From: Deltaproteobacteria bacterium
GTDB taxonomy: Bacteria; Myxococcota; Myxococcia; Myxococcales; 40CM-4-68-19
NCBI GenBank assembly: GCA_005879535.1
Contig: VBKI01000075.1
Coordinates: 1 to 36,084, forward strand
Direction: 5' to 3'
Length of the DNA: 36,084 nucleotides
Positions 26,086-33,391 of the stretch are shown here, one piece after another (the stretch's first letter is position 1; every line of letters begins with the position of its first letter). A program made the position numbers and the translations under genes. The notes under the pieces were generated by a model, which worked only from the letters and a program-made list of their open reading frames with translations, was not told the origin of the DNA and did no database searches.

Positions 26086-26889
26086 ATGGACGCGCGGGCG
26101 CTGCGTGACTTTCTCGAGCGGGTCAAATCGGGCGAGCTGGCGGTAGAGGACGCCGCTCGCCTCCTGACGGAGCTTCCCGTCCAGCAGATCTCCGACTTCG
26201 CGCAGCTCGACGGCGAGCGCGCGCTCCGCATGGGCGTGCCGGAGGTGATCTTCGGCGAGCGGAAGCGGCCCGAGCAGATCGGCGCGCTCGTCGAGCGGCT
26301 GGTCACGCTCGGCCAGGCCGTTCTGGTCACGCGCATGGCGCCGGAGGCCGAGGCGGCGGCGCTCGCGGCTGCTCCCCGGGGCCGCTACGACCCGGTCTCG
26401 CGCACGTTCACGGCCCCTCCGGCCGCCGGGATTCCGCCGCGGGAAGGTCTGGTCGCCGTGGTCTGCGCCGGCACCACCGACATCCCGGTGGCGGAAGAGG
26501 CATGCGCGACCGCCCACGTCGTCGGAGCGCAGGTCGAGCGCGTCTATGACGTCGGCATCTCCGGCCTGCACCGCCTGCTGCGGCGGGCGCCGGCGCTGCG
26601 CGAGGCCGATGCGCTCGTCGTCTGCGCCGGGATGGAAGGCGCGCTGCCGTCGGTCGTCGGGGGGCTGGTAGCGCGTCCCGTGATCGCCGTCCCGACCAGC
26701 GTCGGCTATGGCGCCTCCCTGGGTGGAATCGCGGCTCTCCTGGCGATGCTGAACTCCTGCGCCGCAAACGTCACGGTGGTGAACATCGACAATGGCTTCG
26801 GCGCCGGCTTCGTGGCCGCGCTGATCGCGCGCCAGTCGCACGCCGTGCGGGACGCCAGAGACCGCCGGCAGGAGGCGCGGCCGCGATGA
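26086..26889 (+). CDS. larB: Nickel-pincer cofactor biosynthesis protein LarB
   Basis: A 267-residue protein related to AIR carboxylase (PurE). LarB carboxylates the pyridinium ring of nicotinic acid adenine dinucleotide and hydrolyses the phosphoanhydride, the first step of the nickel-pincer nucleotide cofactor of lactate racemase-type enzymes. An N-terminal region (about 1-110) contains VIFGERKRPEQI, and the PurE-like core (about 115-265) contains CAGTTDIPVAEEA, VYDVGISGLHRLL, CAGMEGALPSVVGGL, and PTSVGYGASLGGIAALL, all family signatures. It lies 13 bases after the CheC-like gene and overlaps larC by ATGA, so the two are coupled. There is no larA or larE in the window, which would complete the pathway. 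Confidence 0.93.
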   Translation: MDARALRDFLERVKSGELAVEDAARLLTELPVQQISDFAQLDGERALRMGVPEVIFGERKRPEQIGALVERLVTLGQAVLVTRMAPEAEAAALAAAPRGRYDPVSRTFTAPPAAGIPPREGLVAVVCAGTTDIPVAEEACATAHVVGAQVERVYDVGISGLHRLLRRAPALREADALVVCAGMEGALPSVVGGLVARPVIAVPTSVGYGASLGGIAALLAMLNSCAANVTVVNIDNGFGAGFVAALIARQSHAVRDARDRRQEARPR

Positions 26890-28049
26890 GCACCCTCGTC
26901 CTCGAGCCTGTCGGCGGGATCGCCGGCGACATGATGATCGGCGCCCTGCTGCACCTCGGCGCGCCTCGGGCGGCGCTCGACGACGGTCTGCGGCGTCTCG
27001 CTCTTCCCGGCGTCTCCGTCGATGCGCGCGAAGTGGAGATCGCCGGAATCCGCGCGCTCCACGTCGACGTCCGCGCACCACGCGATCGGCACACCCACCG
27101 CCCGTGGCGGGAGATCCGCGATCTCCTCTCCCGCGCGCACCTTCCCTCCCGGGCCGCCGGCATGGCGCAGGCCGCCTTCGAGGTGCTCGTCAAGGCGGAA
27201 GCGCGCATCCACGGGATCGCGCCCGAGGAGGTCGAGTTCCACGAGGTCGGCGCCGTCGACTCGATCGTCGACGTGGTCGGCAGCGCGGCGCTGATCGAGG
27301 CGCTCGCGCCGCGGCGGATTCTCGCCCTGCCTCCGCCTTCCGGCGGCGGAACGATCCCTGCCGCTCATGGCGTCATTCCCGTTCCCTCGCCCGCCACGCT
27401 CGAGGTCCTGCGCGGACGGACGGTGCGTCCCAGCGGCCCGGGTGAGCGGACCACGCCCACCGGTGCGGCGCTGCTCGCCGCCTGGAGCGAGGAGTCGCTC
27501 GCGATCCCGGAGCTGACCATCGACCATATCGGGTATGGCGCCGGCACCAGGAGGTGGGAAGACGCCCCGAACCTGTTGCGCGCGCTCCTCGGGCGGTCCA
27601 CGGTCCCCTCGGATGCGGTGTGGGTGCTGGAAGCGAACCTCGACGACCTTTCGCCGCAGCTGCTGGCGGCGGCCCTCGATTCCATCCTTGCCGCCGGCGC
27701 ACTCGACGCCTGGATTGCCCCTGTGACGATGAAGAAGGGGCGGCCGGGACACCTTTTCGGCGCGATCTGCGACGACACACGCCGGAGCGCCGTCGAAACC
27801 GAGATGTTCAGGCAGACCAGCACCCTCGGGGTTCGGGCGACGCGCGTCGAGCGCCGCGTGCTCGACCGGGAGCTCATCGAGGTCGAGACCGCGTACGGAA
27901 AAGTGCGCGTCAAGGTAGGACGGCTCGGGGGAACGATCGCCAACGTGGCACCGGAGTTCGAGGACTGCAGGCAGGCAGCCGAGCGCTTGGGCGTCGCGGT
28001 GAAGGAGGTGATGGCGGCGGCTCTCTCGGCATTTCGTGGAGCACGCTGA
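26886..28049 (+). CDS. larC: Nickel insertion protein LarC
   Basis: A 387-residue enzyme that inserts nickel into the pincer cofactor precursor in a CTP-dependent reaction. It has the family opening LEPVGGIAGDMMIGALLHLG, an HRPWREIRDLL segment with a His-rich DRHTHR, EFHEVGAVDSIVDVVG, GTIPAAHGVIPVPSPAT, RTTPTGAALL, and the C-terminal half EANLDDLSPQLLAAAL plus VTMKKGRPGH. In Lactobacillus the two halves are joined by ribosomal frameshifting; here the gene is a single continuous frame. The start overlaps the larB stop by four bases. Expression together with larB is clear, while the enzyme that uses the cofactor is not encoded nearby. Confidence 0.93.
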   Translation: MSTLVLEPVGGIAGDMMIGALLHLGAPRAALDDGLRRLALPGVSVDAREVEIAGIRALHVDVRAPRDRHTHRPWREIRDLLSRAHLPSRAAGMAQAAFEVLVKAEARIHGIAPEEVEFHEVGAVDSIVDVVGSAALIEALAPRRILALPPPSGGGTIPAAHGVIPVPSPATLEVLRGRTVRPSGPGERTTPTGAALLAAWSEESLAIPELTIDHIGYGAGTRRWEDAPNLLRALLGRSTVPSDAVWVLEANLDDLSPQLLAAALDSILAAGALDAWIAPVTMKKGRPGHLFGAICDDTRRSAVETEMFRQTSTLGVRATRVERRVLDRELIEVETAYGKVRVKVGRLGGTIANVAPEFEDCRQAAERLGVAVKEVMAAALSAFRGAR

Positions 28050-28091
28050 CTCGCGGTAGAGTTTCCGGCCGGGGGACGAGAGAACGACCCG

Positions 28092-29474
28092 TTGCCGGAG
28101 CATCGCAGATTCCGCATTGCATTGATCGGTCCCGCGGCCCAGGCGCTTGCAGCGCAGATGGTTGCGGCCGGATTCGACCTGGCCGACGGTGGCGCGGCGG
28201 TCGTCGACGTCGAAGGCGCGCAGGAAGCGATCGCCGACGTTCGCCACCGCTACGCTCCAGTCGTGGGGGTCCTGAGCGGTGACGCTCCGCTTTCCGCGGG
28301 GGCGAGCGCACTCGACGCGCTGGTGCGGCTTCCCTACGGCGCGACGGATCTTCCGCCGCTCCTGCGGACGCTGATCCGTGCCGCGGACGATCGCGGCGAG
28401 CTGTCGCAACTGCGCCGGTACGAGGATTTCTTCAGCCACATCAACGACGGCATGGCGGTGCTCGATGAGCAGGGCCGCGTCCTGACGGTCAATCCGGCAG
28501 GCTGCTCGATCCTCGGCCTCCATGGCGAGGAGGCCCGTGGGTTGCCCCTGCCCGAGTTGGTGGCGAAGGAGAGCGCGATGGAAGCGACCCTGCTCTGGCG
28601 GGAGCTGGCTGGCGGCGGCCGCGTGCTCTCCGCCGACCTGCGCGTGCAGACCAGGGACGGGCGCCCCCTGACGTTGTCGGTATCCGCCGGGCCCCTGCGG
28701 TCGCAGAATGGCCACGCCATCCTCACCTTCCGCGACGTCTCCGAGCGCCGCGAGCTGGAGAGCGAGCTGCGCCAGACCAAGGAGTTTCTCGAGCGGCTCA
28801 TTCACGCCACCTCCGATGGCATCGTCGCCGCCGACCTGCAGGGAACGCTCCTCCTGTTCAACAAGGGCGCGGAGCGGATGACGGGCTTCCCCGCCGGGGC
28901 GCTGGTGGGGAAGTCGAACATCCGCGAGCTCTATCCGCCGGGGTTGGCGGAAGAGATGATGCGCCGGCTTCGGGAGGCGCGGGCGGCAGGCGAGGAGTTC
29001 GGTCGCGTGCGCTGCGAGATCGTCGCCCGCAGCGGCGAAGTGATCCCCGTCGACTTGTCCGCAGCCATCGTCACCGAGGACGGCCGCGATACCGCCACCG
29101 TCGGCGTGTTCCGCGATCTGAGAGAGGAGCTGCGGCGCGAGTCGGAGCTGCGCAAGACGCGCGAGCGGCTGGAGGAGGCCGAAAAGGCGGCGGTCGTTTC
29201 AGAGCTCGCCGGCGCCGCTGCGCACGAGCTCAACCAGCCGCTCACGAGCGTCCTCGGATTTTCCGAGCTGCTGTTCCGGCGCACGCGCGAGCACGAAAAA
29301 GGCCGGGAAGAGCTGGCTGCCATCCTCCGCGAAGCGGAGCGGATGGCGCAGATCGTGAAAAAGATCGGCAGGATTACGCGGTACGAAACCACCGCCTACG
29401 TGGGAAAGACGCGGATCGTCGATCTCGATCGGGCGTCGAATCCGCCAGCGGTCGTCATCCGCGACAAGCCGTAG
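28092..29474 (+). CDS. PAS-PAS-HisKA signalling protein lacking an ATPase domain
   Basis: A 460-residue soluble protein, starting at TTG. The first 100 residues look like a worn receiver fold (RIALIG, then VVDVEG, without a clear phosphorylation site). Two PAS domains follow (about 112-230 and 240-355), with DGMAVLDEQGRVLTVNPAG and DGIVAADLQGTLLLFNKGAERMTG split across strands, and each ends in a conserved FRD-type motif. A coiled coil leads to a HisKA dimerisation domain with H378 in AHELNQPL. The protein stops about 80 residues after that His with YETTAYVGKTRIVDLDRAS. No HATPase_c domain is present or hidden in other frames downstream. It may be phosphorylated by a partner kinase, or act without phosphate. 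The ending resembles a family I recall from myxobacteria. Confidence 0.85.
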   Translation: MPEHRRFRIALIGPAAQALAAQMVAAGFDLADGGAAVVDVEGAQEAIADVRHRYAPVVGVLSGDAPLSAGASALDALVRLPYGATDLPPLLRTLIRAADDRGELSQLRRYEDFFSHINDGMAVLDEQGRVLTVNPAGCSILGLHGEEARGLPLPELVAKESAMEATLLWRELAGGGRVLSADLRVQTRDGRPLTLSVSAGPLRSQNGHAILTFRDVSERRELESELRQTKEFLERLIHATSDGIVAADLQGTLLLFNKGAERMTGFPAGALVGKSNIRELYPPGLAEEMMRRLREARAAGEEFGRVRCEIVARSGEVIPVDLSAAIVTEDGRDTATVGVFRDLREELRRESELRKTRERLEEAEKAAVVSELAGAAAHELNQPLTSVLGFSELLFRRTREHEKGREELAAILREAERMAQIVKKIGRITRYETTAYVGKTRIVDLDRASNPPAVVIRDKP

Positions 29475-29486
29475 GTGCGTCGTCGC

Positions 29487-31250
29487 TCATCGCGGCACTG
29501 CAAGGAGTGCATAGCCGCCGACGCTCGGCAGGATGGTCGAGACCGAGAAGCCCGAGGGGTTGAGCGTGATCCTCTCGCCGTCCCGGCCGCCGCTGCGCTC
29601 CGGCGCGAACCAATAGCCCGAGCGGCCGCCGCCGGCCGCTTGCCCGGCGATGCTCACCTGCACGCCCTGCGCGGGGACGAAGGCGGCATCCTGAAGATCG
29701 AGGTTGACGAAGTGCACGTCCAGCTTCCGCTCCGGATCGAGATACGCGCGCGAGAAGAGCCTGCCGCGGCCGCTGATGGTGACCTGCGGGCGGGCGCGGG
29801 TCGACAGCTCCCGCAACGCGCGGGTCAGCGCTGCGTCCTGGGCGCCCTCGTCGAGCGCGAACACGCGTCCTTCGCCGACGCGCTCGAGGCCTGACTTCAC
29901 TTCGGGGAAGAGCGGGTCGCCGGTGCGGCCTTCCTCGTCGATCGGCGTGCACTTGCCGACCATCAATAGATCCCCGCCTGCTTCGACGTATCGGCGCGCT
30001 GCCACTGCGTCCGACGCGGGCAGCGCGGTCGCGCCAGCCAGCACCAGAAGCCGCGCGCGGATGCCGCCCGAAAGATCGAGTCGGACGACGGGCTGGAGCT
30101 GCGCCCGCGCCAGCGCGGCGACGGCGGCTGCCGCCGCGCGCTCATGTCCGCCGTCCGCCCAATGGTCGCAGCGCGGCGAGAGCAGCACCTCGACGTCGAG
30201 GAGCGCGACGCTCGGGCGGTAGCGCTCGCGGACCAGGCCGAGAAACTGCCGATGCGCCGCGAGAGCCTCCCGCGCCTGCGGCGGCGCGTCGTCGCCGAGC
30301 AACAGATCGGCGTCGCACGCCGTCGCCAGCCCGGCAAAGAGCTGCACTTGCGCCGCGCTGGCCCCCGCAGGAAGAACGGCGACGGCCGGCCTCAGCCCGA
30401 GAGCGGCCCGCGCCGCAAGCAGCGGAAGCAACGCGGCGAACGGGTCGAGCGAGGGGAGGTCGAAGACGAGCCCGTCCAGGTGGCGGCAGAGCTCGAGCGC
30501 GAGCGGAGACAGCGTTCCCGCCCGCCCGAGGACCGCCACCTCCACGCTGCGCTGGCGGCGCGCTTCGTCGCGGGCGCGAAGAATGGACCTCTTGGCCGCC
30601 TCGACCGACTCGAGAAGACGCAGCGCCTGCTTCTGGCGCGCGAACGGGCGCTCGCGCCGCGGCAGCGTGGAGGAGCGCATTTCCTCGAGCGCGTCGAAGG
30701 GCTCGAGGTGATCGCCGTAGGCCTCGCGCAGGTACTCGACGAGCGCGAGCTCGCAGCTGCGGCAGTAGCCGGCGCCCTCAGGCCCGAGGCGGTACCAGCG
30801 ATCGAGGCCTTCGAGAAGGACCGCTTCTCCCGCGAGCGCGGCGCGCGCCGCGAGTGCGCCCGCGGCGTCGCGTCCTTCGAGAGAAGAGGCACAGCGGACC
30901 GCTGCCGGCGCGCCGTCGAGCGCCCGACACCGGTCGGTTTCGCCCGTGGGCACGCCGACGTCGGCGCCGATCACCCAGGGGACCTGGCGAGTCTGCGGAG
31001 CGGGAGCCTCCGTCCCGGCCTCCAGCGCGGGGACCGGCGCCGCAGCGGGCAGCGCGCCCTTTTCCGGAACTCCCGGCGCTCCCGGCTCGACCGGCGGCGG
31101 GAGCGGGACGCCCGCCGGGGGCGTGACCTGCGCGGCAACCCGGATGGGAACGAGAATCGCTTCGCTTCCCGCCGCTTTCGCCTCCCCGCCCTGTTCAAGT
31201 CCGGACAGCGCGACGTGCCGCGTTCTCGGGAAGGTGACCTCGCGCGCCAT
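29487..31250 (-). CDS. Large protein of unknown function with traces of a GH42-like fold
   Basis: A 587-residue protein with no confident match. After a short N-terminal strand region comes a Pro/Ala-rich low-complexity stretch (about 38-80). A globular part follows with a YCRSCELALVEYLREAYG motif, which is like the Cys pair and helix before the active region of GH42-like beta-galactosidase families. A later alpha/beta region with LLVLAGATALPASDA and RRYVEAGGDLLMVG resembles their amidotransferase-like trimerisation domain. Canonical GH42 catalytic Glu motifs are not apparent. The end (VSTILPSVGGYALLAVPR) is a beta-rich finish. I used ATG 31250; a hydrophobic stretch upstream (LLLLPGAAAAATAEAG) could be a signal peptide if a GTG further out is used. 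The gene is convergent with the PAS/HisKA gene and divergent from exbB. Confidence 0.7.
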   Translation of the reverse strand: MAREVTFPRTRHVALSGLEQGGEAKAAGSEAILVPIRVAAQVTPPAGVPLPPPVEPGAPGVPEKGALPAAAPVPALEAGTEAPAPQTRQVPWVIGADVGVPTGETDRCRALDGAPAAVRCASSLEGRDAAGALAARAALAGEAVLLEGLDRWYRLGPEGAGYCRSCELALVEYLREAYGDHLEPFDALEEMRSSTLPRRERPFARQKQALRLLESVEAAKRSILRARDEARRQRSVEVAVLGRAGTLSPLALELCRHLDGLVFDLPSLDPFAALLPLLAARAALGLRPAVAVLPAGASAAQVQLFAGLATACDADLLLGDDAPPQAREALAAHRQFLGLVRERYRPSVALLDVEVLLSPRCDHWADGGHERAAAAAVAALARAQLQPVVRLDLSGGIRARLLVLAGATALPASDAVAARRYVEAGGDLLMVGKCTPIDEEGRTGDPLFPEVKSGLERVGEGRVFALDEGAQDAALTRALRELSTRARPQVTISGRGRLFSRAYLDPERKLDVHFVNLDLQDAAFVPAQGVQVSIAGQAAGGGRSGYWFAPERSGGRDGERITLNPSGFSVSTILPSVGGYALLAVPR

Positions 31251-31464
31251 CGGAGTGCGGAACCTAGCACGGCGCAATGGCCCGGTCCCTGCTTCCGCGG
31301 TGGCGGCGGCAGCGGCGCCGGGAAGCAGCAGCAAGCGCCCGATTGCCGATTCGGTGAGCGGCACCCAGATTGCTGAACGGGCCAGTGGCCCGGTTCGAGG
31401 GAGGCGGGGGGGCCCCGCGGTCCCGGCCGGTTTTGAACTCTTTTCCTGCAGAGGACGGAAACGA
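31251..31464. promoter_or_regulatory. Divergent intergenic region before the ExbB/ExbD genes
   Basis: This 214-base gap separates the unknown protein gene (leftward) from exbB (rightward) and must hold both promoters, but no good -35/-10 pair is visible on either strand. It contains a hairpin CGGGCC-AGT-GGCCCG at 31378-31392, flanked by GAA and TTC. A GAGGA ribosome binding sequence lies in front of the exbB ATG. Confidence 0.4.
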
Positions 31465-32136
31465 ATGAGCCCGATTTTCGAGACGGTCGCGCAGCACTGG
31501 AAGGGCGGCGGCTTCGGCATGTACCCGATCGCGATCTGCCTCGTCTTCGCGGTCGCGGTGATCATCGACCGCATCCAGGTTCTCTTCTTCTCCGCCAGCG
31601 TCGACAAGGACCAGTTCTTGCGCGGCCTGAAGACGCACATCTTCAACGGCGACCTGGACAAGGCGATCAGCTACACGGCCGGCCAGAAGACGACGCCCCT
31701 GACCAACATCGTCAAGGCGGGACTCATCAACGTCCCCAAGGGAGAGGACGAGGTGCAGGCCGCGATGGACGAGGCTTCGCTGCGGGAGATGCCCCGCATC
31801 GAGAAGCGCACCGGCTATCTGGCGATGATCGGCAACGTCGCCACCCTGGTCGGCTTGCTCGGCACCATCATCGGCCTGATCCAGTGCTTCGCCGGCGTCG
31901 CCGGTGTGGACGCCAGCGAGAAGGCCCGCGTCCTCTCCGACGGCATCGCGGAGGCGATGAACTGCACGGCGTTCGGCCTCATCGTCGCCATCCCCTCGCT
32001 GGTGGCGTTCTCGCTGCTGCAGGGGCGGACCCAGCACATGATCGACGACATCAACGAGACGTCGGTCGGCGTGCTGAACCTGATCGTGGCCAACAAGGAC
32101 AAGATGCGGATCCCCGCCAACCTGCCCCAGCAGTAA
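31465..32136 (+). CDS. exbB: MotA/TolQ/ExbB-family proton channel protein
   Basis: A 223-residue inner-membrane protein of the proton-conducting motor family. Three membrane segments are visible: about 18-40 (MYPIAICLVFAVAVIIDRI), 116-140 (LAMIGNVATLVGLLGTIIG) and 160-185 (AFGLIVAIPSLVAFSLLQ), with a large cytoplasmic part between the first two. The family signature GLLGTIIGLIQCF and the following GIAEAMNCTAFGLIVAIPS are intact. The ATG at 31465 has GAGGA upstream; the open frame before it is a shadow of the divergent gene. Two ExbD proteins follow in the same operon. This one-ExbB/two-ExbD layout matches TonB-like energisers and also the AglR-AglQ-AglS gliding motor of Myxococcus; the sequence cannot separate these. 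Confidence 0.9.
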   Translation: MSPIFETVAQHWKGGGFGMYPIAICLVFAVAVIIDRIQVLFFSASVDKDQFLRGLKTHIFNGDLDKAISYTAGQKTTPLTNIVKAGLINVPKGEDEVQAAMDEASLREMPRIEKRTGYLAMIGNVATLVGLLGTIIGLIQCFAGVAGVDASEKARVLSDGIAEAMNCTAFGLIVAIPSLVAFSLLQGRTQHMIDDINETSVGVLNLIVANKDKMRIPANLPQQ

Positions 32137-32160
32137 CCGGACGGCGAGGAGAGAACGATC

Positions 32161-32625
32161 ATGGCTGGCGCGGCTCCGCAGGAACATACCGGGAAAGGCG
32201 GAAAGAAGGCGCTGGACGCCGAGCTGAACCTCGTGCCGTTCATCGACCTGCTCTCCTGCTGCATCAGCTTCCTCCTGATCACCGCGGTGTGGACACAGAT
32301 CGCGGGCCTCCAGGTGGCGAGCAGCGGCGGTCCGCCGGATCCACAGGCGAAGCAGGAGAGCACCATCGACGTGCGGCTGCTCCTGAACGACAAGGGCTAC
32401 CAGCTCATCATGGCCGGAGCGATTCTCGACATTCCCAAGCAGAACGGGGTCTTCGATCGCAAGACGCTCGCCGAGAAGCTGAAGACGCTGAAGTCGAGCC
32501 TGCCAGACCAAAGCGCCATCACCGTGCAGCCCGAGGATTCGGTCGCGTACGCCGACCTGGTCGAGACCGTGGACACCGCGATGGGCGAACAGCTGCGCAA
32601 CGTGACCGTTGCGCCGGCGAACTAG
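32161..32625 (+). CDS. exbD: ExbD/TolR-family protein, first copy
   Basis: A 154-residue biopolymer transport protein with a short cytoplasmic N terminus, one membrane segment (about 24-44) and a periplasmic domain. D29, in NLVPFIDLLSC at the start of the segment, is the proton-binding aspartate that makes ExbD/TolR/MotB work with the ExbB channel. Periplasmic residues (about 60-150) carry an alpha/beta domain with IDVRLLLNDKGYQL and AITVQPEDSVAYADLVETVD. It lies 24 bases after exbB, preceded by GAGGAGAG. It is probably one of a pair with the next gene. Confidence 0.9.
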   Translation: MAGAAPQEHTGKGGKKALDAELNLVPFIDLLSCCISFLLITAVWTQIAGLQVASSGGPPDPQAKQESTIDVRLLLNDKGYQLIMAGAILDIPKQNGVFDRKTLAEKLKTLKSSLPDQSAITVQPEDSVAYADLVETVDTAMGEQLRNVTVAPAN

Positions 32626-32634
32626 GGGGGCGCA

Positions 32635-33207
32635 ATGGCCATCGTCACGCCGGGGAAGCGGCCCTGCGATCGGATCGCCCAGAGCAAGGTCCTGGAAAAG
32701 AAGTTCAACCGCGGCAAGCGCGGCGTCTACGCCGGTCTCACGCTGACCTCGCTGGTGGACGTGATGACCATCATCGTCATCTTCCTCCTGATGAACTTCA
32801 GTGCGAACGGCGAAGTGCTCTACATGAGCAAGGACATCAAACTGCCCGACGCGTACCACGGCTCCCAGCTCGACCGCGCGCCGGTCATCTCCGTCTCCCC
32901 CGAAGCGGTCACGTTCGACGGCAGGATGCTGCTCAACACCGCGGACCTGGCGAAGGGTGACGCGGTCAACGTGCCCGAGCTCGAGGACGCGCTGCGCGAC
33001 GAGAAGCGCCGCTACGAGACCGTCCACCAGAACGACCCGGATCATCCCTTCCGGGGGCTGATCAATGTCCAGGCGGACAAGCAGATCCCGTTCAAGGTGA
33101 TCAAGCGGGTGATGTTCGCGTGCAACCAGAGCGGGTTCGGGAACATCAACTTCGCCGCGCTCTCGCGCGAAGCGGGTCCGGCCAAGACGGTCACGGCCAG
33201 CAGGTAG
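32635..33207 (+). CDS. exbD: ExbD/TolR-family protein, second copy
   Basis: A 190-residue protein of the same family, with a longer basic N terminus (about 1-34) before the membrane segment (about 35-56). The channel aspartate is D42 in LTSLVDVMTIIVIFLLMNF. The periplasmic domain (about 60-190) contains VISVSPEAVTFDGRMLL and a QADKQIPFKVIKRVMFACNQSG segment close to the ExbD/TolR consensus, with GFGNINFAAL at the end. It starts nine bases after the first copy behind a G-rich ribosome binding site. The two copies differ in length and sequence, so they probably form a heteromeric stalk, as AglQ/AglS are thought to. That comparison is inference. Confidence 0.9.
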   Translation: MAIVTPGKRPCDRIAQSKVLEKKFNRGKRGVYAGLTLTSLVDVMTIIVIFLLMNFSANGEVLYMSKDIKLPDAYHGSQLDRAPVISVSPEAVTFDGRMLLNTADLAKGDAVNVPELEDALRDEKRRYETVHQNDPDHPFRGLINVQADKQIPFKVIKRVMFACNQSGFGNINFAALSREAGPAKTVTASR

Positions 33208-33267
33208 CCGACCGCTCAGTCTTCAAGCGCGCGGAGATTTTGGGGCTTGCCGATCCCGCCAAAGGAA

Positions 33268-33294
33268 CCTCCGCGTCCTCTGCGTTCTCCGCGG
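33268..33294. repeat. Three tandem 9-mers of a C/T-rich interspersed motif
   Basis: Three adjacent nine-base units, CCTCCGCGT, CCTCTGCGT and TCTCCGCGG, form a direct repeat with small differences. I recall this kind of string as a widely scattered intergenic repeat in GC-rich bacteria, sometimes mistranslated as a protein; that recollection is not checked here. Confidence 0.6.
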
Positions 33295-33327
33295 CAAGGT
33301 TTTTGGCCTTGGCATGCGCCGTTGGGC

Positions 33328-33356
33328 TTTACAGGCGCGGCGGATCACTCTATTTT
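33328..33356 (+). promoter_or_regulatory. Candidate sigma-70 promoter for the membrane pyrophosphatase
   Basis: TTTACA (33328-33333, five of six to the -35) and TATTTT (33351-33356, four of six to the -10) are 17 bases apart, the optimal spacing. The predicted start is near 33363, leaving a leader of about 30 bases to the ATG at 33392. This A/T-rich patch stands out in very GC-rich surroundings. Confidence 0.5.
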
Positions 33357-33391
33357 TCGCCGCCCCGAAAAACCGGGAGTCCCGCGCCCCC

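Larger units (their letters stand above)
33208..33391. other. Intergenic region before the pyrophosphatase gene
   Basis: A 184-base gap with a tandem 9-mer repeat (33268-33294) and a candidate promoter (33328-33356). The remainder holds no gene that I can see. A GCGGCG/CGCCGC inverted repeat (33337-33342 with 33358-33363) overlaps the promoter. Confidence 0.5.

Noticed and set aside
29475-31250. A hidden HATPase_c domain after the HisKA protein by frameshift
   Set aside because: Plus-strand frames here give Arg/Ala-rich strings without N, G1 or G2 boxes, and a coherent minus-strand gene fills the region.
31433-31438. TTGAAC as a -35 for exbB
   Set aside because: No acceptable -10 lies 16-18 bases downstream; that region is the ribosome binding site.
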